A stretch of 64,000 nucleotides of DNA from contig NZ_JXTE01000062.1 in the NCBI RefSeq assembly GCF_000972385.1, positions 38,570 to 102,569 on the forward strand. Direction: 5' to 3'. The notes under the pieces are model-generated. The model worked only from the letters and a program-made list of their open reading frames with translations, ran no database searches and had not been told where the DNA came from. This document shows, piece after piece, positions 43,471 to 51,451 of the stretch; within the stretch, counting starts at the first letter, position 1, and each line of letters begins with the position of its first letter. Source of the DNA: Streptomyces sp. WM6386. GTDB lineage: Bacteria > Actinomycetota > Actinomycetes > Streptomycetales > Streptomycetaceae. The translations under genes were made by a program, and so were the position numbers.

Positions 43471-44156
43471 GCCGGTCCCTCCACGATCGGGGGCAGCTCG
43501 GGGGACAGGCGCAGCCGCTCCAGGAAGAGCACGACGGTGGCGGCGGCCGTGCGGTGCAGCGCGTCGTTGAGGACGTCGTGGCGGCCGCCGTGGAAGGTCA
43601 CCAGCCGTACGCCCGAGCCGGCGTAGGCCTCCCGTGCCGTCTCCAGAGGGCTCAGCGTGTCGTCGGTACCGTGCAGGGCCAGTACCGGGACGGTCACCCG
43701 GTCGAGACGCAGGGCGGGCAGCCGCGGGTTCTCGGCGAGCGCCCCGCGCCGGAAGTCCGGGTCGGCGGCGAGGCGGCCCTGGTGGGTGGGGCAGGCCGTG
43801 CGGGCCTCGACCTCCGCCTCCCAACTCCCGGACGTCCAGGGGGAGGTGGGCAGGCCCACGAGGATCAGCGCGTCGGCGTCCGCGGCCAGCTGGGCGGCGT
43901 AGTGGGCGCCGGTGTCCGAACCGACCACCACCTTCGGACCCGGCAGCGACTCGTCGGCGAGCAACTTGGCCGCCTCGTCGAGCACGGACGGATCGGCGGC
44001 CGGGTCGCCGAGTGCGCGGACCCGGTAGGCGTCGAAGGCGAGCCGGCGGCCGAACCGCTCGTACACACCACCGTGCTCGCCCCGTCCGGACAGCACGATC
44101 AGCGTGCCGCGCGCGGCGAGACCTTCGGGTTCGTCCCAGGAGAAGGAAGAGGACAT
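43467..44156 (-). CDS. Alpha/beta hydrolase, first gene of the sulfonate operon
   Basis: 229 residues with an alpha/beta-hydrolase outline: GTLIVLSGRGEHGGVYERFG (oxyanion strand), a GSDTGAHYAAQLAAD elbow, VLALHGTDDTLSPLETA (acid) and FHGGRHDVLNDA (His). The usual nucleophile elbow G-x-S-x-G is altered to VGSDTGAH, with Asp where Ser is normal, so activity or the nucleophile type is uncertain. It may free a sulfonate from an ester or act on the aldehyde product; no clear substrate. Confidence 0.8.
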   Translation of the reverse strand: MSSSFSWDEPEGLAARGTLIVLSGRGEHGGVYERFGRRLAFDAYRVRALGDPAADPSVLDEAAKLLADESLPGPKVVVGSDTGAHYAAQLAADADALILVGLPTSPWTSGSWEAEVEARTACPTHQGRLAADPDFRRGALAENPRLPALRLDRVTVPVLALHGTDDTLSPLETAREAYAGSGVRLVTFHGGRHDVLNDALHRTAAATVVLFLERLRLSPELPPIVEGPA

Positions 44157-44498
44157 GAGGTGATAACTCCCGTTTCAGGGCAGCGGAAAGGCCAGGGGAA
44201 AAGTCAGGGGAAAGGGCAGGCCGGAGCGGCTGTCACGTGTCAGACGGAGAAGAGGCGCGCAGCGTCAGAGTGCAGGCGCGGGCGCCCCGGGGCGATGAGC
44301 GGCAGGGGTCAGCGACAACGCGCGCTGCACGCCACGCCGAAGTCGATGACTCGGCGCTGCGTCAGAAGGGCAGCCGTAGCGGTCGCGTGCAACATGCGCC
44401 CATCATGACCGCCGACGAGCGAACACGTCCAACGATGATTCCGCATCGAAACCGATCAGGGATCGCGATCGATCGCGGTGAGCGGATACTGTCACGGC
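44157..44498. promoter_or_regulatory. Divergent regulatory region between the sulfonate operon and the LysR gene
   Basis: About 340 bases without a gene. Next to the LysR start is the perfect 14-bp palindrome CGCGATCGATCGCG (44464-44477). TACTGT at 44486-44491 could be the LysR -10, placing transcription at the ATG 44499 (leaderless, no ribosome site). LysR proteins usually bind such shared regions. A convincing promoter for the minus-strand operon was not found. Confidence 0.45.
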
Positions 44499-45350
44499 AT
44501 GTCCCGACCCGTGCTCGACATCGTGGCCCTGCGCAGTCTGACCGCGGTCGCCGACTGCGGTGGGTTCCACCGTGCCGCGCAGGCGCTCTCGCTCAGCCAG
44601 TCCGCGGTCAGCCAGCATGTCCGCAAGCTGGAGAAGACACTGGGCCGCCCGGTCGTCGAGCGGGAAGGGCGTGGCACCCGGTTCACGACCGAGGGCCGGC
44701 TGCTGCTGGAACAGGCGCGCCGCGTCCTCGCCGTCCACGACGAGGCCGTACGCACCCTGCTCGGCTCGGACGGCGACACCGTCACCGTGGGCTCCACCGA
44801 ACACGCCGCCGACCAGTTCCTGCCCCGGCTGACCGCCGCCGTCCAGGCGGTGCGCCCCGGCTGCCGGGTCCGTTTCCGCATCGACCGCTCCGCCCGGCTC
44901 GTCGAGGCCGTGGAGCGGGGGAGCGTCGACGTGGCGGTGTACGTCACCGAGGCGGCCGCCACCGAGGGCGTCTCCGTCGGCGGACTCCCGCTCACCTGGC
45001 ACGCGGTCCCCGGCTGGGAGCGCCCGACGGCGCCCTCACCGGTGCCGCTGGTCGCGATCGAGGACCCGTGCGCGATCCGCCGCCGGGCCATCGCGACCCT
45101 CGCCGCGCACGGGGTGCCCGCCTCGGTCGTCGGCGACGCAGGCTATCTCGCGGGCGTCCTCGACATCGCCCGCACCGGCCAGGGCGTCGCCCTCCTCGCC
45201 GCGGTCGGCCCCGCCCCCGACGGCCTGACCCCGTACAACGGCCTACCGCCCGTCCCTCCGATCCCCATGAGCGCCCTGGCCCGCCCGGGCGCGGACCCGG
45301 CGACGGCGGAGGCCGCCTTCAACGCCGTACGGGATCTGCTGCGCCCGTGA
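44499..45350 (+). CDS. LysR-family transcriptional regulator
   Basis: 283 residues. N-terminal winged helix-turn-helix (RAAQALSLSQSAVSQHVRKL), then a substrate-binding domain with GSVDVAVYVTE and QGVALLAAVGP. It is divergent from the sulfonate operon, the classic arrangement for a LysR activator of the neighbouring operon; a sulfur-status or sulfonate signal is inferred. Its last 32 bases overlap the convergent TetR gene. Confidence 0.9.
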   Translation: MSRPVLDIVALRSLTAVADCGGFHRAAQALSLSQSAVSQHVRKLEKTLGRPVVEREGRGTRFTTEGRLLLEQARRVLAVHDEAVRTLLGSDGDTVTVGSTEHAADQFLPRLTAAVQAVRPGCRVRFRIDRSARLVEAVERGSVDVAVYVTEAAATEGVSVGGLPLTWHAVPGWERPTAPSPVPLVAIEDPCAIRRRAIATLAAHGVPASVVGDAGYLAGVLDIARTGQGVALLAAVGPAPDGLTPYNGLPPVPPIPMSALARPGADPATAEAAFNAVRDLLRP

Positions 45351-45960
45351 TGCCGTAGTCCCGCATCCCGCCCTCCAGCAGCGAGAACGCCTGGGCGGCG
45401 AGCCGGCGTACGTCGGCGGCGAGCGAGGCGGGGTCGTCGTCCGCCAGGACCCGCTCCCGCACATGCTCGATCAGGGCGCGGTGGACGCCGAACAGGGCAT
45501 CCGCCACCACCCGGGCCGAGATGTCGCCGCCCAGCGTCTCGGCCAGTGCGTCGGCGCAGCCGGCGAGGGCGCGCTGCTCGCGGGAGCGAAGCGCCGGACT
45601 GTCCGCGATCAGTCCGTTGACCGTGCGGAGTTGGTCGAGTGCGTCGGCGTCCCCCGCCGCGACCCGTGCCAGCAGTCCCCCGGAGTCCAGCAGCCGCTTC
45701 CGGAAGGCGGCGAGGGCGGAGTCGCCGGACGGGCGGGTGCGGACGGCCTCGACGAGCCGCTCCCCGAAGGCCTCGAAGCGGGAGGAGAAGAGGTCCTCCT
45801 TGGCCGGGAAGTAGTTGAAGACCGTGGCCTCGGAGACCTGCGCGGCACGGGCGACCTCGACGACGGTGACCCGGTCGAAGCCCCGCTCCGTGAACAGCCG
45901 CCACGCGGTCTCGGCGATCCGGTCCCGCATCTGCCGCTTCTTCTGCTCCCGCAGACTCAA
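45319..45960 (-). CDS. TetR-family transcriptional regulator
   Basis: 213 residues. The helix-turn-helix is visible in TVVEVARAAQVSEATVFNYF, then PAKEDLFSSRF. TTG start at 45960 with ribosome site GGGAGGGG. It is divergent from the F420-type nitroreductase, and the shared promoter carries a direct repeat likely to be its binding site. Confidence 0.9.
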   Translation of the reverse strand: MSLREQKKRQMRDRIAETAWRLFTERGFDRVTVVEVARAAQVSEATVFNYFPAKEDLFSSRFEAFGERLVEAVRTRPSGDSALAAFRKRLLDSGGLLARVAAGDADALDQLRTVNGLIADSPALRSREQRALAGCADALAETLGGDISARVVADALFGVHRALIEHVRERVLADDDPASLAADVRRLAAQAFSLLEGGMRDYGITGAADPVRR

Positions 45961-45973
45961 TGACCCCTCCCGT

Positions 45974-46009
45974 TTGGGGTGACCCTAACATTAGAGCTAC
46001 CCTAGCATT
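45974..46009. promoter_or_regulatory. Divergent promoter with direct repeats ACCCTA(A/G)CATT
   Basis: ACCCTAACATT (45982-45992) and ACCCTAGCATT (45999-46009) match at 10 of 11 bases, 17 bases apart. They overlap a plausible plus-strand promoter: TTGGGG (45974-45979), an 18-base spacer, TACCCT (45998-46003). CTAA-CA-TTAG inside the first repeat is a small palindrome. Likely target of the adjacent TetR protein. Confidence 0.5.
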
Positions 46010-46047
46010 CTGCGATCGTCCGACAGGCCATGACCAGGGGGTCATCC

Positions 46048-46116
46048 ATGGCGGCACAGACAGCAGTCCTCGACCTGATCCACGACCGGACGGCGGGAGA
46101 GGTGAGGAGCCGATGA
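46048..46116 (+). CDS. 22-codon small ORF coupled to the nitroreductase gene
   Basis: ATG at 46048 with CAGGGGG upstream codes for MAAQTAVLDLIHDRTAGEVR plus two residues. Its stop overlaps the nitroreductase start (ATGA at 46113-46116). A leader peptide that sets translation of the next gene is possible, but the reading is short and could be chance. Confidence 0.35.
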   Translation: MAAQTAVLDLIHDRTAGEVRSR

Positions 46117-46526
46117 CGTCCCGCACCTACCTCAAGCCACCCTGGATGCAACGGAACATCGGCAACCGCCTGGCGCCGATCTTCGGCAGGTCCGTCGTGT
46201 CCCGGCTGTCCGTGCGCGGGCGCCGCAGCGGGCAGTGGCGCACGGTGCCCGTGGCGGTACTGGAGCACGAGGGGGAGCGGTACCTCGTCTCCTATCGCGG
46301 CCTCAGCGACTGGGCCCTCAATCTGCGGGCGGCGCCCGACTGCCGGCTGGCGGTGCGCGGCCGTGCCGAGGAGATCACGGCGCAGGAGGTGCCCGAGTCC
46401 GAGCGTCCGGCGCTGATGGCGGCCTATCGCAAGAAGTACGGCGGGATGCCGACGGTCTCCGACGTGCTCACCGCGCTCCCCGACCCCGCCGACCATCCCG
46501 TGTTCCGTATCCGGGCCCGCGACTGA
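46113..46526 (+). CDS. F420H2-dependent nitroreductase/quinone reductase family protein
   Basis: 137 residues. The pattern of the deazaflavin-dependent (DDN-like) split barrel is clear: LSVRGRRSGQWRTVPVAVLE, LVSYRGLSDWALNLRAAP, and VFRIRA at the end. Members use reduced F420 to reduce quinones or nitro compounds and are typical of mycobacteria and streptomycetes. Ribosome site GAGGAG. Divergent from a TetR gene that probably represses it. Confidence 0.87.
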   Translation: MTSRTYLKPPWMQRNIGNRLAPIFGRSVVSRLSVRGRRSGQWRTVPVAVLEHEGERYLVSYRGLSDWALNLRAAPDCRLAVRGRAEEITAQEVPESERPALMAAYRKKYGGMPTVSDVLTALPDPADHPVFRIRARD

Positions 46527-46532
46527 GGGCCG

Positions 46533-46922
46533 TCAGCCGCCCAGCATCCGCTCCAGCACGTCCCGCTGCAGCGGCAGCACCTCGGCGTGCAGATCGCGGC
46601 CCCTGCGGGTCAGCGTCACGAACACGCCGCGCCGGTCCTCCAGGCACACGGAACGCTCCACCAGGCCGTCCTTCTCCAGCCGGCCGATGAGCCGGGACAG
46701 CGCGCTCTGGCTGAGATGGACCCGCCCGACCAGGTTCTGCACCCGGCACAGGTCGCCCTCCGCGGGCGCCTCGGCCGCGAGGATGTCGAGCACCTCGAAG
46801 TCGCTCGCACCCAGTCCGTGCGGGTGCAGCACCCGGTCGATCTCGCACATCGTGCGCGCGTGCATCCCCAGGATGTCCCGCCACTGTTCCTCGAGCCGGG
46901 AGCCGGCCGCGTTCACTGCCAT
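46533..46922 (-). CDS. MarR-family transcriptional regulator
   Basis: 129 residues. Winged helix: LVGRVHLSQSALSRLIGRLE, then CLEDRRGVFVTLTRRG. The ATG at 46922 lacks a ribosome site; TAACAT lies 7 bases upstream, which fits a leaderless transcript. Convergent with the nitroreductase, six bases apart. Confidence 0.88.
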   Translation of the reverse strand: MAVNAAGSRLEEQWRDILGMHARTMCEIDRVLHPHGLGASDFEVLDILAAEAPAEGDLCRVQNLVGRVHLSQSALSRLIGRLEKDGLVERSVCLEDRRGVFVTLTRRGRDLHAEVLPLQRDVLERMLGG

Positions 46923-46972
46923 ACACCGAATGTTAATGCGCGTGCATCGACACCCGGTCGGGGCGTGCGCGC

Positions 46973-47317
46973 TCAGCTGTCCTGGGTGATCCCGACCAGG
47001 TTGCCGTCCGAGTCCTTCACGGAGGCGATCAGCTTGCCGCCGCCGACGTCCGTGACGTCCTGGAGCAGTTCGGCGCCCGCGCCGAGCAGCGCGGCGAGAC
47101 GGGCCCGGATGTCGGTGACGTGCCAGTAGGGGACCGGCCCTGTCATGCCCCGGGAGTGACCGTTCGGGTCGAGGCCCACGTCCTGGCCGGCGTCCTTGAA
47201 ACCGACGTAGTAGGGCTCGTCGGCGTAGGGCTCGGTCTCCAGCAGCGCGCTGAACAGGGCCTTCGCCCGGGCGATGTCCTTGACGGGGTAGATGATGGTG
47301 TTCAGTCCTGCGGTCAT
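46973..47317 (-). CDS. VOC/glyoxalase-fold protein
   Basis: 114 residues, one vicinal-oxygen-chelate unit: NTIIYPVKDIARAKALFSAL, then VPYWHVTDIRARLAALLGAG and VKDSDGNLVGITQDS. Substrate unknown. Ribosome site GGAGGAG. It follows the MerR gene by 36 bases and is probably co-transcribed with it. Confidence 0.87.
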   Translation of the reverse strand: MTAGLNTIIYPVKDIARAKALFSALLETEPYADEPYYVGFKDAGQDVGLDPNGHSRGMTGPVPYWHVTDIRARLAALLGAGAELLQDVTDVGGGKLIASVKDSDGNLVGITQDS

Positions 47318-47353
47318 CGGGATGCTCCTCCGTGGGTTCCTTCGTCGGTGGTT

Positions 47354-47788
47354 TCACCGTAGGACGGGGGAGTGCGACGCGGCTTCTCCGATCCTGACCG
47401 CTTGCCGCGAGAGGCCACGCCGGAAGGTCGGGCACTGGAGCAGATCCTCGTGCGGACAGTTCGCCCCGCCCTCGAGCATCTCCAGGGCGGCCTGCGCCGC
47501 GGCGATCCGGGCCCGCAGATCCGCCGCCTCGCGTCGCAGCATCGCACGCCGTCGCTCGGCGTCGCCCGTGACCATCAGGCGGATCGCCTCCAACGACAGC
47601 CCCGCCTCCTTGCCGCACAGCACGAAGGCGACCCGCACCAGGTCATCGGCACCGTAGCGGCGCCGGCCCGCCGTGTCCCGGTCCGGGGCCAGCAGTCCCA
47701 CCGACTCCCAGTGCCGCAGCACATGCGGCTCCAGACCGAAGCGCCGGGCGAGCGCGCCGATGCTCAGAGTCTCCTCGCTTGACCTCAT
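47354..47788 (-). CDS. MerR-family transcriptional regulator
   Basis: 144 residues from the ATG at 47788; an upstream ATG at 47818 would add 10 residues and overlap the divergent gene. Helix-turn-helix SIGALARRFGLEPHVLRHWE, a coiled-coil dimer helix (AERRRAMLRREAADLRARIA), and a C-terminal CPHEDLLQC that could bind metal or sense redox. Divergent from a methyltransferase gene. Confidence 0.87.
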   Translation of the reverse strand: MRSSEETLSIGALARRFGLEPHVLRHWESVGLLAPDRDTAGRRRYGADDLVRVAFVLCGKEAGLSLEAIRLMVTGDAERRRAMLRREAADLRARIAAAQAALEMLEGGANCPHEDLLQCPTFRRGLSRQAVRIGEAASHSPVLR

Positions 47789-47816
47789 GCCGACATTAAG
47801 TCGCAGCCTGGTGCCC
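47779..47816 (+). promoter_or_regulatory. Possible MerR-controlled promoter of the methyltransferase gene
   Basis: TTGACC at 47779-47784, a long 19-base spacer and CAGCCT at 47804-47809. The spacer holds an imperfect inverted repeat (CGAC-N5-GTCG, 47791-47803). A long spacer with a centred repeat is typical of MerR-activated promoters. The -10 is poor. Transcription would begin at the ATG 47817, which has no ribosome site. Confidence 0.35.
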
Positions 47817-48566
47817 ATGACCAGGACACCGGAGGAAACCGACCGGCTGATCGCCCTGCTCGACGGCGTGGAGCGGATGCCGGGCGCACACGAACTGCGC
47901 CTGCTCTCCTACGACTTGCTGGGCGCTGCCGATTCCGCCGTGGATGTCGGCTGCGGCGGGGGCAGGGCCGTCGCCGAGCTCACCGAGCGTGGCATCGAAG
48001 CCGTCGGCGTGGATCCGGACGAGCGGATGCTCGCCGTCGCGCGAACTCGATGGCCGCAGGCCGACTTTCGCACCGGGGACGCGTACCGACTGCCGCTGCC
48101 CGACCATGCTGTGCACGGTTACCGGGCCGACAAGGTGTTCCACGTACTCGCCGAACCGCAGCGGGCGTTGGCCCAGGCCCGCAGGGTCCTCGCGCCCGGC
48201 GGACGGATCGTCCTCCTCGGCCAGGACTGGGACACGATGGTCATCGACTCCGACGACCCCGCGCTGACCCGCGCGCTCGTGCACACCCGCGCCGACCGGG
48301 TCACCGCGCCACGCGCCGCGCGTGCCCACCGCAATCTGCTGCTCGACGCGGGGTTCGAGGACGTGCACATCGAGATCCGCGCCCTCGTCCTCACCGGGCC
48401 GCAGGCACTCCCGGTGCTCACGGACCTCGCAGGTGTCACGGACGAAGGGCGCGCCGCCGGCTGGATGGCCGAGCAGCGCGCCCGCGCGGAGAAGGACCGC
48501 CTGTTCGTCGCCGTACCGATGTTCGTGGCGGCGGCGACGGCACCGGTCAGGTCGAGTCGCGCTTGA
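47817..48566 (+). CDS. SAM-dependent class I methyltransferase
   Basis: 249 residues. SAM-binding motif AVDVGCGGGRAVAELTERGI, acidic loop VGVDPDERMLAVA, motif YRLPLPDHAVHGYRADKV and ARRVLAPGGRIVLLGQDWD. Small-molecule (UbiE/menaquinone-like) methyltransferase; substrate unknown. Its last 20 bases overlap the convergent LacI gene. Confidence 0.88.
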   Translation: MTRTPEETDRLIALLDGVERMPGAHELRLLSYDLLGAADSAVDVGCGGGRAVAELTERGIEAVGVDPDERMLAVARTRWPQADFRTGDAYRLPLPDHAVHGYRADKVFHVLAEPQRALAQARRVLAPGGRIVLLGQDWDTMVIDSDDPALTRALVHTRADRVTAPRAARAHRNLLLDAGFEDVHIEIRALVLTGPQALPVLTDLAGVTDEGRAAGWMAEQRARAEKDRLFVAVPMFVAAATAPVRSSRA

Positions 48567-49578
48567 CCAACTCGGTCGGCAGTATGACCGCGGCCGAGTC
48601 CTCGCCGCCGATCTGGGCCAGCAGCACCCGGACCATCTCGGCGCTGATGCGGTCATAGGGCTGGCGGATGGTGGTGAGCTGGGGACGGGCGGCGAGGGCG
48701 GCCGCCGAGTCGTCGAAGCCGCCGACCGAGACGTCCTCCGGCACCCGCCGTCCCGCCCGCTCCAGCGCTGCCAGCACTCCCTGCGCCATCAGGTCGGACG
48801 CGACGAACACCGCGTCCATGTCCGGGGCTTGGGCGAGCAGCTGTTCGGCGCCCGCCTCGCCGCTGGCCCGGCTGTAGTCCCCGGAGGCCACGAGCCGCTC
48901 GTCGATCTCGATGCCCGCTTCGGCGAGCACCTCCTTGTAGCCGGCGAGGCGGTCGACGCCGCCCGGGGAGTCCAGTGGACCGGTCACGACACCGATGCGG
49001 CGACGGCCCAGCGACAGCAGATGGCGCACCATGTCACGGGCGCCGTCCCGGTCGTCCGCGGCCACGTAACTCACCTTCGAGCCGGGAACCATGGGCTTGC
49101 CGCACTGGACCAGGGGTACCCCCGCCTCGTGCAGTTCCTTGGCGACCGGGTCGGCGGAGTGGCTGGACACCAGCAGCACACCGTCGACATGCCCCGCCGT
49201 GATGTACCGCGTTATGCGCCGCCGTTCGTCCTCGGTGCCGGCCAGCATCAGCAGCAGCGGGATGTCGTGCGCGGCCAGCGCCTGGGTGCAGGCCCGCAGC
49301 AGCACATTGAAGTTGGGGTCCTCGAAGAACCGCTCCTGGGGCTCGGTCAGCAGGAACCCGACCGAGTCCGAGCGTCCGGTGATCAGTGAACGGGCGTGCC
49401 GGTTGACGACGTAACCCGTCTTGCGGATCGCGGCGTTGACCGCCTCCTGGGCGGCCGGGCTGACGTAGTGCCCGCCGTTGAGGACGCGCGAGACGGTACC
49501 TCGTGAGACTCCGGCCTCGCGGGCCACGTCGTGGATCGTCGGCGGTCTGCGCCGGCCCCCCGTGTTGCTCATGGTCAT
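48547..49578 (-). CDS. LacI-family repressor of the beta-1,4-galactan locus
   Basis: 343 residues. LacI helix-turn-helix PTIHDVAREAGVSRGTVSRV and hinge YVVNRHARSL, then a sugar-sensing domain with VGGFDDS. Start overlaps the permease stop (ATGA at 49575-49578), so it is the last gene of the galacto-oligosaccharide importer operon and would repress its own transcript. Operator-like sites at 52831-52844 and 52920-52933 are its likely targets. It corresponds in role to GanR of Bacillus subtilis. Confidence 0.88.
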   Translation of the reverse strand: MTMSNTGGRRRPPTIHDVAREAGVSRGTVSRVLNGGHYVSPAAQEAVNAAIRKTGYVVNRHARSLITGRSDSVGFLLTEPQERFFEDPNFNVLLRACTQALAAHDIPLLLMLAGTEDERRRITRYITAGHVDGVLLVSSHSADPVAKELHEAGVPLVQCGKPMVPGSKVSYVAADDRDGARDMVRHLLSLGRRRIGVVTGPLDSPGGVDRLAGYKEVLAEAGIEIDERLVASGDYSRASGEAGAEQLLAQAPDMDAVFVASDLMAQGVLAALERAGRRVPEDVSVGGFDDSAAALAARPQLTTIRQPYDRISAEMVRVLLAQIGGEDSAAVILPTELVKRDST

Positions 49579-50480
49579 GACTTTACGGCTCCGGAGAGCA
49601 GATCGAGGCTCCAGAATCGCTGGATGACCAGGAAGAGCGCGACGAGCGGGATGATCGCGAGGAACGCGCCGGTGATCACCAGTGTGTACAGGGCGGGGGT
49701 GTTGGCGCCCTGCTCAAGGAGCGTGTACAGACCGAGGGTGATCGGGAACTTCTCGTCGTCGCTCAGCATGATGTACGGCAGCAGGAAGTTGTTCCAGATC
49801 GCCACGAACTGGAAGAGGAACACGGTCACCATGCCGGGGATCATCATCGGCAGCGCGACGCGGGTGAAGATCCGCCACTCGCTCGCGCCGTCCATCCGCC
49901 CGGCCTCGACCACGTCGGCGGGGACCGCGGCGGCGGCGTAGATGCGCGCGAGGTAGACGCCGTACGGCGACAGGACCTGCGGGAGCAGCACCGAGAGGTA
50001 CGAGTCGGTGAGGTCCGCCTGGGCCATCAGCAGGTACTGCGGGACGGCGAGGATGATCGGCGGCATCAGCACGCCCGCGAGCAGGACGTTGAACATTGTC
50101 TCGCGGCCGCGGAAGCGGTAGGTCGCGAGCGCGTAGCCGCTGAACGCGGACACGACCGTCGACAGGAGGGCGCCCAGAACGGCGTAGAAGGCGGAGTTGG
50201 CCATCCACTCCCAGTAGACGCCGTCACGGTAGGCGCTCAGGTCCTTGATGTTGTCGACGAATCCCGAGCCCGGCAGGAACGTGAACGTGGAGAACAGCTC
50301 CGTGCCCGACTTGGTGGACGCGATCACCACCCACGCCACCGGCAGCAGCGTGTAGAGGGCGCCGATCAGCAGCGTCACCGTCGGGACGAGCGAGATCCGG
50401 CGGCGCAGCGGCGGACCCTGGGCCGCGCCCGGCGTGGTGCCTGCGGCCGGTTCGGTCTTGCGGACGGCAAGAGAACTCAT
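49575..50480 (-). CDS. Galacto-oligosaccharide ABC transporter permease, MalG type
   Basis: 301 residues, six helices. EAA loop VVEAGRMDGASEWRIFTRVA; C-terminal QRFWSLDLLSGAVKS. Coupled by ATGA to both neighbours. Counterpart of GanQ by context. Confidence 0.9.
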   Translation of the reverse strand: MSSLAVRKTEPAAGTTPGAAQGPPLRRRISLVPTVTLLIGALYTLLPVAWVVIASTKSGTELFSTFTFLPGSGFVDNIKDLSAYRDGVYWEWMANSAFYAVLGALLSTVVSAFSGYALATYRFRGRETMFNVLLAGVLMPPIILAVPQYLLMAQADLTDSYLSVLLPQVLSPYGVYLARIYAAAAVPADVVEAGRMDGASEWRIFTRVALPMMIPGMVTVFLFQFVAIWNNFLLPYIMLSDDEKFPITLGLYTLLEQGANTPALYTLVITGAFLAIIPLVALFLVIQRFWSLDLLSGAVKS

Positions 50481-51451
50481 CGTGCTGCCTCCTGCTTCTG
50501 ACGACGGTTCGCGGCCCGCAGGAACCCGAAGGACAGCAGCAGCGTGGCGAGCGCGATGATCACGGCCTGGGCGGCCGCCGCGTAGATGTCACCGGTGCCG
50601 AACGCGTCCCGGTACACCTTCATCAGCGGACTCCAGGTCGTGGACACGGAGTTGGTGAGCGGCTTCAGCGTGGTCGGTTCGTTGAACACCTGGAGCGTGG
50701 CGATGATCGAGAAGAAGAAGGTCAGCACCAGCGAGGGCGCCACCATCGGGATCTTGATCCGCAGCGCGATCTGCGTCGGGGTGGCGCCGTCCAGCCTCGC
50801 CGCCTCGTACACCTCGGCCGGGATGGACCGCAGGGAGGTGTAGATGACGATCATGTTGAAGCCGGTGCCGCCCCAGACCGCGATGTTCGACAGGGCGAGA
50901 TACAGCGGACCGCCGTCCAGCAGGTCCGGCTGCGGCAGGCCCAGCTTCTCCAGCACGTAATAGAAGGGGCTGACGTCCGGCAGGTACAGGAAGCCCCACA
51001 GCAGCGCCGCCACGACGCCGGGGATGGCGTACGGCAGGAAGATCGCGAGCCGGGTGAAGGGGGTGAACCGCACCTTGTCGGAGTCGAGCATCAGCGCGAA
51101 CAGCAGGGCGAGGCCGAGCATCACCGGGACGACGATGCAGCCGTAGCCGAGGACGCGCAGCGCGCCGTTCAGCAGCTCGCTGTCGGTGAGGGCGTCCGTG
51201 TAGTTCTCCAGGCCGGCCCAGACCTCCGTGCGGGCGCCCTTGCCCAGGCCGAGCCCGGAGACGTGCACCTTGCGGAAGCTGAGCCACACCGCGTACCCGA
51301 TGGGCAGCGCGAAGAACAGCGCGAAGAGGATCGTTGCGGGGATGAGGAAAAAATAGGGGGCGCTTCGCGCTCGTTTGAGGGTGGTGGTGGGAGACGGGTG
51401 GGCGTACGGGGCCCCCTTGACCCCGTACGACTTCCGGCGTGCGCTCGTCAC
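50477..51451 (-). CDS. Galacto-oligosaccharide ABC transporter permease, MalF type
   Basis: 324 residues, six helices starting at APYFFLIPATILFALFFALP. EAA loop YEAARLDGATPTQIALRIKI. GTG start overlaps the binding-protein stop (GTGA at 51448-51451). Counterpart of GanP by context. Confidence 0.9.
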   Translation of the reverse strand: MTSARRKSYGVKGAPYAHPSPTTTLKRARSAPYFFLIPATILFALFFALPIGYAVWLSFRKVHVSGLGLGKGARTEVWAGLENYTDALTDSELLNGALRVLGYGCIVVPVMLGLALLFALMLDSDKVRFTPFTRLAIFLPYAIPGVVAALLWGFLYLPDVSPFYYVLEKLGLPQPDLLDGGPLYLALSNIAVWGGTGFNMIVIYTSLRSIPAEVYEAARLDGATPTQIALRIKIPMVAPSLVLTFFFSIIATLQVFNEPTTLKPLTNSVSTTWSPLMKVYRDAFGTGDIYAAAAQAVIIALATLLLSFGFLRAANRRQKQEAAR

